Shown here one piece after another: positions 47,993 through 55,622 of a stretch of DNA of 64,000 nt. Origin of the DNA: Lysinibacillus sp. B2A1 (GTDB lineage Bacteria > Bacillota > Bacilli > Bacillales_A > Planococcaceae); assembly GCA_002973635.1 (NCBI GenBank), contig CP027224.1, positions 3,048,501 through 3,112,500 on the forward strand, in the 5' to 3' direction. Below the pieces are notes generated by a model. It did no database searches. It had not been told where the DNA came from and was given only the letters and a program-made list of their open reading frames with translations. Every line of letters begins with the position of its first letter. Position 1 is the first letter of the stretch. A program made the translations under genes and the position numbers.

Positions 47993-48988
47993 TTGGTATC
48001 TTCAAAAGATGTGGCAAAGTATGCGGGTGTTTCTCAAACAACTGTGTCTAGAGTATTAAATACGCCTGAGCTAGTCAAGCAGAAAACAATTGAAAAGGTG
48101 ATGAAGGCGATCGAGGAATTAAATTACATTCCGAATGATATAGCAAGATCGCTTGTTCAGCAAAAAACAGGGACAATCACATTGATTTCGGGCCCTTTAC
48201 ACAATCCTTTTTTTGTTGATACAACAACAGCAATTGTTAACTATGTTAATGCTCAAGGCTATAAAGTGCATGTTTATTTTGGAACAGAGGATAACTTAGA
48301 CACGATTTATAATTCTGTTTTAGAAACGAAGGCTGATGCGATTATTTTATCGTCAATGCTGTATACAGATCCTTTATTTTTTAAGCTAGAAAAATTAGGC
48401 ATACCGTTTATCATGTTTAATCGCAAGCATCAAGAAAATAGACATTTTGTAGAGATCGATAATGTAGACGCAGGATATATCGCGACAAATCATATATTAT
48501 CTTTAGCTCATCGTGATATTTGCTGGATTGGCGGTCCTCATGAAATGAGTACCTTTTATGGAAGATATAAGGGCTTTAAAAAGGCTCTAGAGGATCACGA
48601 AATCGATGCAAAAGCAGTGCCGTCTTTTTTCACAAATACTAATAAAATTGATATTGAACGGGTATTTGAAGAGATTGTACAGCTTTCGAAGCGTCCAACA
48701 GCTATTTGTGCTGCGACGGATGCTATAGCGATTGAAATATTAAATTTATGTTTAGCGCAGGGCTATAGGGTGCCAGAGGATTTTAATGTAATAGGTATAG
48801 ATAATGTTGAGCTTAGTAAGCATCATTCTATTGCCTTAACAACGGTAGGTTTAGAATCAGAAAAAAACCTTGGATTTATGGCAATTGAAAAATTATTTGA
48901 GGTTATGGAGAAAAAAAGTACTTGCATCCAGCAAACTGAATCTGTTAAACTTTTCCCAAGAAATACAACGTGTAAGAAAATAAACTGA
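47993..48988 (+). CDS. LacI-family transcriptional regulator
   Basis: The start is uncertain: the TTG at 47993 (MVSSKDVAKYAGVSQTTVSR) sits behind GGGTGG and gives the usual LacI N-terminus; the ATG at 47981 adds four residues. The helix-turn-helix DVAKYAGVSQTTVSRVLN and hinge IPNDIARSLVQQ are followed by a periplasmic-binding-type effector domain (TITLISGPLHNPFFVDTTTA ... CAATDAIAIEILN). The gene lies just before the aldehyde dehydrogenase operon, with a twin operator between, so it most likely represses that operon and responds to one of its metabolites. Confidence 0.92.
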   Translation: MVSSKDVAKYAGVSQTTVSRVLNTPELVKQKTIEKVMKAIEELNYIPNDIARSLVQQKTGTITLISGPLHNPFFVDTTTAIVNYVNAQGYKVHVYFGTEDNLDTIYNSVLETKADAIILSSMLYTDPLFFKLEKLGIPFIMFNRKHQENRHFVEIDNVDAGYIATNHILSLAHRDICWIGGPHEMSTFYGRYKGFKKALEDHEIDAKAVPSFFTNTNKIDIERVFEEIVQLSKRPTAICAATDAIAIEILNLCLAQGYRVPEDFNVIGIDNVELSKHHSIALTTVGLESEKNLGFMAIEKLFEVMEKKSTCIQQTESVKLFPRNTTCKKIN

Positions 48989-49010
48989 TATACGTCAGTT
49001 TGTTTTTTTA
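48982..49010 (+). terminator. Terminator overlapping the lacI-type stop codon
   Basis: AAACTGA pairs with TCAGTTT and is followed by seven T's. The TGA stop is part of the stem. It separates the regulator transcript from the catabolic operon. Confidence 0.8.
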
Positions 49011-49017
49011 CACCGAA

Positions 49018-49065
49018 ATGGTTACGTATTCATTTCTTTATATTCTGAAATGAATACGTAACCAT
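49018..49065 (+). promoter_or_regulatory. Twin LacI-type operators in a 19-bp inverted repeat
   Basis: A perfect 19-base inverted repeat with a 10-base spacer. Each arm contains a LacI-family-like pseudo-palindrome with central CG: TGGTTACGTATTCA (49019-49032) and TGAATACGTAACCA (49051-49064). The centres are 32 bases apart, three helical turns. TATATT at 49040-49045 between them may be a -10 box, so bound repressor would cover the promoter. Confidence 0.75.
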
Positions 49066-49088
49066 TAAAAGAAAGGAGTGATTAAGTC

Positions 49089-50507
49089 TTGAAAAGGGGC
49101 TTATGGATGAATGGACAATGGCAAATGACAGACGAATTTATGGAGGTTCAAGCCCCCTATTCGAAAGAGGTAATTGCACAATTTGCGATGGCAACTGAAC
49201 AGGATGTACAGTATGCCATTGAAAGTGCACAAGCAGCAGCCTCTGAAATGGCAGCCTTAACTGCGTTCCAACGAGCAGAAATTTTAGAGCATCTATCCAG
49301 ATTGTTTTTGGAAAATCGTGAGGAAGCAGCTAGTATTATTTCACTAGAATCAGCAAAACCATTAAAGTATGCCTATGCTGAAATTGATCGTACGATTGAA
49401 ACCTATAAATTTGCAGCAGAGGAAGCAAAACGATTATCAGGCGAAATGATTCCGATGGACGCTTCTAAAAATGGGGAAGGGCGCTTTGCCTATACGATTC
49501 GAGAACCAATAGGCGTTATTGCAGCTATTACACCCTTTAATTTTCCACAAAATTTAGTAGCTCATAAAGTAGGACCGGCATTAGCTGCGGGCAATACGAT
49601 TGTGTTAAAGCCAGCTACACAAACGGCTTTATCAGCTCATTTTCTAGTAAAATTATTGGCACAAACTAAATTACCAGCAGGCGCTTTTAATCTAGTGACT
49701 GGCCAAGGGAAATTAATAGGGGATGTATTTTTAGCACATCCTAATGTGAAAATGATAACGTTTACGGGAAGCCCTGCTGTAGGTATTTCACTAAGAAATC
49801 GCGCTGGTTTAAAAAAGGTCACATTAGAACTAGGCTCTAATGCAGGGGTAATTGTTGACGAAGGGGTTCAACTTGATAAGATTATGGACCGAATTGTAAT
49901 GGGGGCATTTTCAAATCAAGGTCAGGTATGTATCTCATTACAACGGATATATGTAATGGAAAGCATGTTGCAAACGTTTTTAGAAAAGCTAAGTGCAAAA
50001 GTAGAACAGCTTATTATTGGTGATCCTCTTGACCAAACAACGGATATAGCAATGATGATTTCAGAAACGGAACAACAACGGGCCCTTCAATGGATTAAAG
50101 AAGCGGTTGCAGAAGGGGCAAAAATAATAGCTGGTGGTCATATTGATAATAATGTTCTACTGCCAACGGTGTTATCCAACGTTTCATCACATAGCAAAGT
50201 GTCATGTGATGAAATTTTTGCACCAGTTGTGATCGTGAATTCAGTGTCTACTATAGAGGAGGCAATAGAAGCTGTTAATGATTCTCATTATGGCTTACAG
50301 GCAGGTATTTTTACACCATCGATAGAGACTGCTTTTAAGGCTTCAAGGGCATTACAGGTAGGGGGTGTCCTTATCAATGATGTGCCAACTTATCGTGTAG
50401 ATCATATGCCATATGGTGGCGTAAAAGAAAGTGGCACAGGTCGTGAGGGCATAAAATATGCAATAGAGGAAATGACAGAATTGAAGCTCGTTATTTGGAA
50501 TAACTAA
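49089..50507 (+). CDS. NAD(P)-dependent aldehyde dehydrogenase
   Basis: The start is TTG behind AAAGGAGTG. The 472-residue ALDH has PFNFPQNLVAHKVGPALAAG, FTGSPAVG, the catalytic Glu in LELGSNAG and catalytic Cys in NQGQVCISLQRI, and PYGGVKESGTGREG near the end. The closest functional guess from operon context is succinate-semialdehyde dehydrogenase, as attK (blcA) in Agrobacterium, but lactaldehyde or similar substrates fit the sequence equally well. It is first of three co-directional genes under the LacI-type regulator. Confidence 0.9.
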   Translation: MKRGLWMNGQWQMTDEFMEVQAPYSKEVIAQFAMATEQDVQYAIESAQAAASEMAALTAFQRAEILEHLSRLFLENREEAASIISLESAKPLKYAYAEIDRTIETYKFAAEEAKRLSGEMIPMDASKNGEGRFAYTIREPIGVIAAITPFNFPQNLVAHKVGPALAAGNTIVLKPATQTALSAHFLVKLLAQTKLPAGAFNLVTGQGKLIGDVFLAHPNVKMITFTGSPAVGISLRNRAGLKKVTLELGSNAGVIVDEGVQLDKIMDRIVMGAFSNQGQVCISLQRIYVMESMLQTFLEKLSAKVEQLIIGDPLDQTTDIAMMISETEQQRALQWIKEAVAEGAKIIAGGHIDNNVLLPTVLSNVSSHSKVSCDEIFAPVVIVNSVSTIEEAIEAVNDSHYGLQAGIFTPSIETAFKASRALQVGGVLINDVPTYRVDHMPYGGVKESGTGREGIKYAIEEMTELKLVIWNN

Positions 50508-50531
50508 TAATCACGAATGGAGATGGAAGAA

Positions 50532-51377
50532 ATGAAGATTATCAAACAACACCCAAAATTGTATGTAATGGATAATGGTACGATGCGAATGGATAAAAAC
50601 TATATGATTGCCATGCATAACCCAGCAACGATTGATCATCCAAACCAGCCAAATGAATTTGTAGAATTTCCCGTTTATACAGTTTTAATCGATCATCCAG
50701 AAGGGAAAATATTATTTGATACAGCATGTAATCCAAACTCAATGGGACCTGAGGGGCGTTGGGGAGAATTTACACAGAAAGCATTTCCTATTAACATGCC
50801 AGAAGAATGCTATTTACATCATCGATTAGAAGAGTTGAATGTGCGTCCTGAGGATATTAAATATGTTGTTGCCTCCCATTTACATTTAGATCATGCAGGC
50901 TGCTTAGAGCTGTTTACAAATGCTACGATTATCGTACAGGAAGATGAATTCAATGGTACACTTCAAACCTATGCGAGAAATGTAAAAGAAGGTGCCTATA
51001 TTTGGGGTGACATTGATATGTGGATTAAAAATAATTTACAATGGCGCCTCATTAAACGTGGTGAGGATAACGTGAAGCTTGCAGAAGGGATTCAAGTATT
51101 GAATTTTGGCAGTGGTCATGCCTGGGGTATGCTTGGTCTGCATATTAATATGCCAGAAACGGGTGGTATTATTTTAGCTTCAGATGCTATTTACACAGCC
51201 GAAAGCTATGGTCCACCTGTCAAGCCACCAGGCATTATTTATGATTCGGTTGGCTATAATTCTACAGTTGAACGAATTCGCCGACTTGCCAATGAAACGA
51301 ACTCACAGGTTTGGTTTGGTCATGATCCTGTCCAATTTAAATCATTTAGAAAATCGACGGAAGGTCACTATGAATAG
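50532..51377 (+). CDS. MBL-fold lactonase (AHL-lactonase family)
   Basis: I start at ATG 50532 (MKIIKQHPKLYVMDNGTMRM) because GGAGATGG lies 9 bases before it. The 281-residue metallo-beta-lactamase-fold hydrolase has the dinuclear zinc motif SHLHLDHAG, a later GSGHAWGM His, an ILASDAIY Asp and a FGHDP His. The N-terminal FPVYTVLIDHPEGKILFDTA pattern is that of the AiiA/AttM lactonase group, which opens homoserine lactones or gamma-butyrolactone. In the operon it would produce the hydroxy acid for the dehydrogenases. Confidence 0.88.
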   Translation: MKIIKQHPKLYVMDNGTMRMDKNYMIAMHNPATIDHPNQPNEFVEFPVYTVLIDHPEGKILFDTACNPNSMGPEGRWGEFTQKAFPINMPEECYLHHRLEELNVRPEDIKYVVASHLHLDHAGCLELFTNATIIVQEDEFNGTLQTYARNVKEGAYIWGDIDMWIKNNLQWRLIKRGEDNVKLAEGIQVLNFGSGHAWGMLGLHINMPETGGIILASDAIYTAESYGPPVKPPGIIYDSVGYNSTVERIRRLANETNSQVWFGHDPVQFKSFRKSTEGHYE

Positions 51378-51394
51378 TTAGGAGTAGATCATTT

Positions 51395-52576
51395 ATGCAT
51401 AAATTAACCTTTACTCCTGTAAGTTATACAGGCTGGGGATGCTTAAATCAACTTCTACCTGAAGTAGAAAGATTTAAAGCTACCAATATATTAATTGTCA
51501 CAGACCCATTTTTAAAAGAATTAGGGTTAACAGATAAAATCCAACAACCCTTGCTTTCAAAGGGATACGCGACTACGATTTATACAGATATTGCCCCAGA
51601 GCCACCACTTGCTATTGGAGAAAAGCTAGTTGACTTTACTAGAAAGCATCACTTTGATTTAGTCATCGGTTTAGGTGGCGGAAGTGCTCTAGATTTAGCC
51701 AAGCTTGCTGCCGTATTAGCAGTACATGATGGAAAAGTAGCGGATTACTTAAATTTAACAGGCACAAAAACACTAGAACAAAAAGGATTACCCAAAATTT
51801 TAATCCCCACTACATCTGGAACAGGCTCAGAAGTGACAAATATTTCTGTGCTATCACTCGAAACAACAAAAGACGTTGTGACACATGACTACTTATTGGC
51901 AGACATTGCTATTGTAGACCCAGAGCTAACAATTTCATTACCACCAAAAATAACAGCTGCAACGGGCGTAGATGCCTTAACACATGCAATTGAGGCATAT
52001 GTTTCAATCAATGCAAACGAAGTAACCGATGCCCTTGCACTACAGGCAATTCGCTTAATCAGTGGCTCTATTCGCACGGCTGTGCAGGAAGGTCAAAATA
52101 AGCAAGCCCGCTCAGATATGAGCTATGGTAGTTATTTAGCTGGCTTGGCCTTTTTTAATGCTGGCGTAGCAGGTGTTCATGCCCTAGCCTATCCATTGGG
52201 AGGTCAATTCCATATAGCTCATGGCGATTCCAACGCAGTGCTTTTACCATATGTCATGGGGTATATTCGTCAAAGCTGTGAAAAACGTATGAAAGATATT
52301 TTAGATGCAATGGGTATCTCATCTGCCTATTTATCACAAGAAGAAGCTTCCTATAAATGTGTAGATGCATTACAACAACTCGTTCAAGATGTTAATATTC
52401 CTTCTACATTAAAGGGATTTAATATACCAGAAGAAGCCTTAGAACAATTAACGTCTGATGCAACAAAGCAAACAAGAATTTTAGCCCGAAGTCCGATGCT
52501 GCTAGAACGAGAAGATATCTATACTATTTATCGAGCTGCATTTGATGGAGAAGTTCGCGAGCCTCATAGATCATAA
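51395..52576 (+). CDS. Iron-containing alcohol dehydrogenase
   Basis: Group III dehydrogenase of 393 residues. It has VIGLGGGSALDLAKL (NAD binding), IPTTSGTGSEVTNISVLS, and metal ligands in DPELT..., GVDALTHAIEAY and VAGVHALAYPLGGQFHIAHG. It closes the operon. By analogy with attL (blcB) it may oxidise 4-hydroxybutyrate to succinate semialdehyde, which the ALDH would finish. 1,3-propanediol- or lactaldehyde-type substrates are alternatives. A strong terminator follows at once. Confidence 0.9.
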   Translation: MHKLTFTPVSYTGWGCLNQLLPEVERFKATNILIVTDPFLKELGLTDKIQQPLLSKGYATTIYTDIAPEPPLAIGEKLVDFTRKHHFDLVIGLGGGSALDLAKLAAVLAVHDGKVADYLNLTGTKTLEQKGLPKILIPTTSGTGSEVTNISVLSLETTKDVVTHDYLLADIAIVDPELTISLPPKITAATGVDALTHAIEAYVSINANEVTDALALQAIRLISGSIRTAVQEGQNKQARSDMSYGSYLAGLAFFNAGVAGVHALAYPLGGQFHIAHGDSNAVLLPYVMGYIRQSCEKRMKDILDAMGISSAYLSQEEASYKCVDALQQLVQDVNIPSTLKGFNIPEEALEQLTSDATKQTRILARSPMLLEREDIYTIYRAAFDGEVREPHRS

Positions 52577-52584
52577 TGAAGATA

Positions 52585-52620
52585 AGAGAAACGTTGATTT
52601 TAAACGTTTCTCTTTTTTAT
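52585..52620 (+). terminator. Operon terminator, intron target site
   Basis: AGAGAAACGTT pairs with AACGTTTCTCT and is followed by TTTTTAT. The group IIC intron begins at the very next base, the classic insertion site of that class. Confidence 0.9.
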
Positions 52621-53262
52621 GTGCGCCCGGCATGCGTATGAACTATAGGGTGTAAGTCCCGAACCCCGAAGACAGAAGTAGAGGTTAGCCAAGAGCAAGG
52701 GTGTCCGTGACGACGCGGAATCTGAAGGAAGCTGGAGGCAAAACACCGGTCCGAGGAACACGAATCTCATATAAGGCTATGTATGATTGGATGAGTGTGC
52801 ATAGCAACACAAAGTCCTTTTCTGTCGAAGGTCATATCGAGTAAATGAGGCGGATAGATGGTGTGAAAGTGCATACGCTTACCCGGGGAGGTCTGTTGGA
52901 AACGCAAAGTACACTTTGTAACCTACTTAGCGATAGGTAGCTGAACCATCAGAAGTCAGCAGAGGTCATAGTACCGTTTACATGGGAAGGACCAAACTAT
53001 GAAGAAGTGTGGAATAAACTCGAATTTCACTTGTTCGATGAAGCAGACAATCCAAAGAAGGACTTACTTAGTGGAAGAAATGGTGAATCCCATAGGAGAC
53101 ACTAAGAGGGCTGAGAATACAAGTGGCAAGGAGAGACAGAAAAGCATAACGGACAGGGAGATACAAAATCGCTGTCCGTCAGACTTCATGGAACCGCCGT
53201 ATACGGATCCATACGTACGGTGGTTAGAGAGGCCGGGGGTTAGTCACCCCCTCCTACTCGAT
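52621..53262 (+). mobile_element. ORF-less group IIC intron
   Basis: The 5' end is GTGCGCCCGGCATG and the 3' end CTCCTACTCGAT. The intervening GGGTGTAAGTCCCGAAC, AAGGGTGTCCGTGACGACGC, ACCCGGGGAGGTCTG and domain V (GAACCGCCGTATACGG ... ACGTACGGTGGTT, 53191-53224) follow the Oceanobacillus iheyensis IIC intron closely, from memory. At about 642 bases it has no reverse transcriptase. A 91-codon frame at 52999 shows no RT motif and lies in the domain IV region. It would need a maturase from elsewhere to move. Confidence 0.9.
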
Positions 53263-53282
53263 GAAGAAATATAACATTAAAA

Positions 53283-53308
53283 TGAACGATACTGTTATTT
53301 CAACGGTC
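53283..53308 (+). promoter_or_regulatory. Candidate ECF-type promoter
   Basis: TGAAC (53283) and CGGTC (53304) are spaced as in autoregulated ECF promoters (AAC box, 16 bases, CGTC-like box), just upstream of the ECF gene. Weak match. Confidence 0.35.
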
Positions 53309-53333
53309 TAATAAATAGAAAGGAGTGAGAAAG

Positions 53334-53807
53334 ATGGATGAACAAGCTTTTTTATATTTACTTAAACAATATGAAGAGACCATGTATCGAATGGCCTTTG
53401 CCTATTTAAAAAATGAGCATGATGCTATTGAAGCTGTGCAAGAAGCTACTTACCGAAGCTTAAAAAAGAAACATACTTTAAAAGAAACAGCTTATTTTGG
53501 AACGTGGCTTGTACGAATTTTACTGAATGTTTGTCATGATATGCGTAATAAAAGTATGAGATTTCATTTACAGGAAGATATAGAAATTGGAGAAAACGTA
53601 CATAACCACGACCGCTTTGAAATGACGGATATCATTACCAAACTACCCAAAGAGCAACAGGAGCTAATTTTTCTAAAATATTTTCATGACTATAAAAATC
53701 AAGATATTGCTGTTCTTCAAAATATACCAGAAGGTACTGTGAAATCTCGATTGCATTCGGCATTGAAAAAGCTAAAACTTTATTTTCAAGAGAAAGGGGA
53801 GTTGTAG
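53334..53807 (+). CDS. ECF RNA polymerase sigma factor
   Basis: I start at ATG 53334 (MDEQAFLYLLKQYEETMYRM) behind AAAGGAGTG, giving 157 residues; a GTG 9 bases earlier is part of that region. Region 2 has FAYLKNEHDAIEAVQEATYR and FGTWLVRILLNVCHD. Region 4 has KEQQELIFLKYFHDYKNQDI and IPEGTVKSRLHSALKKLK. It is followed with no gap by an anti-sigma-like membrane protein, the usual sigma/anti-sigma pair. The inducing signal is unknown. Confidence 0.93.
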   Translation: MDEQAFLYLLKQYEETMYRMAFAYLKNEHDAIEAVQEATYRSLKKKHTLKETAYFGTWLVRILLNVCHDMRNKSMRFHLQEDIEIGENVHNHDRFEMTDIITKLPKEQQELIFLKYFHDYKNQDIAVLQNIPEGTVKSRLHSALKKLKLYFQEKGEL

Positions 53808-55106
53808 GTGAAAAAGGAAGAGAAGTATGACTATTATACATTTATCCAGGAATTGGAACAAATTCATGTTCCACATGATCGACTAGCTAAGGCACATATG
53901 GAAAGTGTCCGTCGCTATCAACAAGAAAAACCGAAACGTCTACAAATATGGAAAGGCATGGCTCTAACCTGTGCAATTCTTTTAATTTTTGTAGGATGTA
54001 TCCGTATATCTCCAGCTTTTGCTAGTGTCGTCAGTAATATTCCAGGTCTTTCACCACTTGTTCAAATGATTACGTATGATAAAGGTGTTGCTGATATTCT
54101 TGACAATCAATATTATGAGGACTTGGGGCTATCTCAAACTCAAAATGGCTTATCGTTTACACTTCAAGGAATAATTGCTGATGAAACAGGGATGATTTTA
54201 CCTTATAAATTTTCGGCACCCATGGATCTACGAAATTTAGAAACTGAGAAAATAGAGCTTCGTTTAAACGGTGAAGTACTAAATGCTGAAGTAGATTTTT
54301 ACCGATATCGTGAGGAAGAAACTTTTGAAATTGAAGATAATTTGATTGTTACATTCTTTGAACCAATAAATTATGAAAATGCCCAATTTGAATTATATAT
54401 ACAATTTGCAGATGAAAAACAATCTGAATTTACGTTTCTATTTTCACTTAAAAAGGAAATTGCGCAAACTAAAACCTATGAATTGAATAAGAAAATGAGC
54501 TTCGAAGGACAAAATATTACAGTTAAGTCAGTCTCGATTTCACCAATTCGCACTGGTGTTACAATCACACTTGACCCCAATAATGATAAAAGTATTTATG
54601 ATTTTGATGATATTCGTCTTTTGGATGAAAAAGGGGAGGAATGGTCTTCAATCCGAAGAGGTTTAGTAGCTACAGGTTCAGCTGCTGGAGAAACAACATA
54701 CTTTATGCAAAGTAATTACTTTAGAGAACCTGAGAAGCTAACTTTATCTATTGGCAAAGTACTAGTAATACGAAAAGAACAGGATTATATTGAAGTAGAT
54801 TTTAATCAGAACAAGGTGTTATCTAAGCCTTCTATTCCAGGTTTACAAGTAAAAGTAGAGAATCCAATGGTGACACTAAATATACCAACTTCAAGTTATA
54901 TACAGGGATTTAATGATATTGTAAAAGATGCAAATGATATTATAATAGATGCAAAAAGTAAAGTTATTACTAGTAATAATGACAGTCAGTCTGAACAAAT
55001 TGAAATATTGGACCTAAATGGAGTTACTAATCCAGTTCGACTTTATTTTATAACAGATGAACTCTATTTACAGGGAACTCAAACAGTGGATATTCCCTTG
55101 AAATAG
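53808..55106 (+). CDS. DUF4179-type membrane protein, probable anti-sigma factor
   Basis: The start is GTG directly after the sigma-factor stop, with AAAGGGGAG upstream. Residues 1-45 are cytoplasmic and charged and probably bind the sigma factor. Residues 48-65 (MALTCAILLIFVGCIRI) form one membrane helix, and ISPAFASVVSNIPGLSPLVQ MI is the hallmark start of DUF4179 proteins. The remaining 350 residues are an extracellular beta-rich region with two Ig-like parts. Role as the partner anti-sigma factor is inferred from gene order and family. A terminator follows. Confidence 0.85.
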   Translation: MKKEEKYDYYTFIQELEQIHVPHDRLAKAHMESVRRYQQEKPKRLQIWKGMALTCAILLIFVGCIRISPAFASVVSNIPGLSPLVQMITYDKGVADILDNQYYEDLGLSQTQNGLSFTLQGIIADETGMILPYKFSAPMDLRNLETEKIELRLNGEVLNAEVDFYRYREEETFEIEDNLIVTFFEPINYENAQFELYIQFADEKQSEFTFLFSLKKEIAQTKTYELNKKMSFEGQNITVKSVSISPIRTGVTITLDPNNDKSIYDFDDIRLLDEKGEEWSSIRRGLVATGSAAGETTYFMQSNYFREPEKLTLSIGKVLVIRKEQDYIEVDFNQNKVLSKPSIPGLQVKVENPMVTLNIPTSSYIQGFNDIVKDANDIIIDAKSKVITSNNDSQSEQIEILDLNGVTNPVRLYFITDELYLQGTQTVDIPLK

Positions 55107-55131
55107 AGCGTAATACCTAAATTTTAGAAAA

Positions 55132-55167
55132 AGAGAAACGTTCATTTTTGAGCGTTTCTCTTTTTTA
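55132..55167 (+). terminator. Terminator of the ECF/anti-sigma operon
   Basis: AGAGAAACGTT pairs with AGCGTTTCTCT and is followed by TTTTTAT. It is nearly identical to the terminator at 52585, so it would also be a possible IIC intron target. Confidence 0.88.
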
Positions 55168-55270
55168 TAAAATCGAAAGTATCATTCAAAAGATATTCTG
55201 AAGTATATAGTAAATAATGGGTAATTAGTATATAATATTATTTATTTTTCAATATGTGGAGGATGTGCTA

Positions 55271-55609
55271 ATGAAACGGGTACTACAGATAACAAGTATA
55301 ATTTTATTTGTTTCAGCTTTAATTTTTAGTTTATCTCAACTATCAAGTTTAAAGGAAGAAAGAGAGGATATGAAGTACTGGGAAAAAGCGGCGAATGAAC
55401 ATTATGATAACAACCTTATAGAAGAAAGATATTATATATTTAAAGATAGCTATACCTCTCATCTTACAACAACTTTGGTATCAGCAATATCAATTGTGTT
55501 AACGGGAATATTCTTTCTAGCAATAGCAAAAATAATTTCATTACTTCAAGAAATAAGTTCAAAAGTTACTAATAAGCCTCAAGAGGAAGAATTCGAATTG
55601 TTGAATTAA
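55271..55609 (+). CDS. Small membrane protein with two TM helices (112 aa)
   Basis: I start at ATG 55271 (MKRVLQITSIILFVSALIFS) behind GGAGG. One N-terminal helix (residues 4-23), a charged extracellular stretch of about 45 residues, then a second helix (about 67-88) and a charged tail ending EEEFELLN. The family was not recognised. The ankyrin-repeat gene starts 13 bases after its stop with a strong AGGAGG, so the two are one operon and may interact in the membrane. Confidence 0.7.
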   Translation: MKRVLQITSIILFVSALIFSLSQLSSLKEEREDMKYWEKAANEHYDNNLIEERYYIFKDSYTSHLTTTLVSAISIVLTGIFFLAIAKIISLLQEISSKVTNKPQEEEFELLN

Positions 55610-55622
55610 TAGGAGGAATAGG

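Noticed and set aside
52999..53274. 91-codon open frame in the group IIC intron
   Set aside because: It lies in ribozyme sequence and runs through domain V; no reverse-transcriptase motif.
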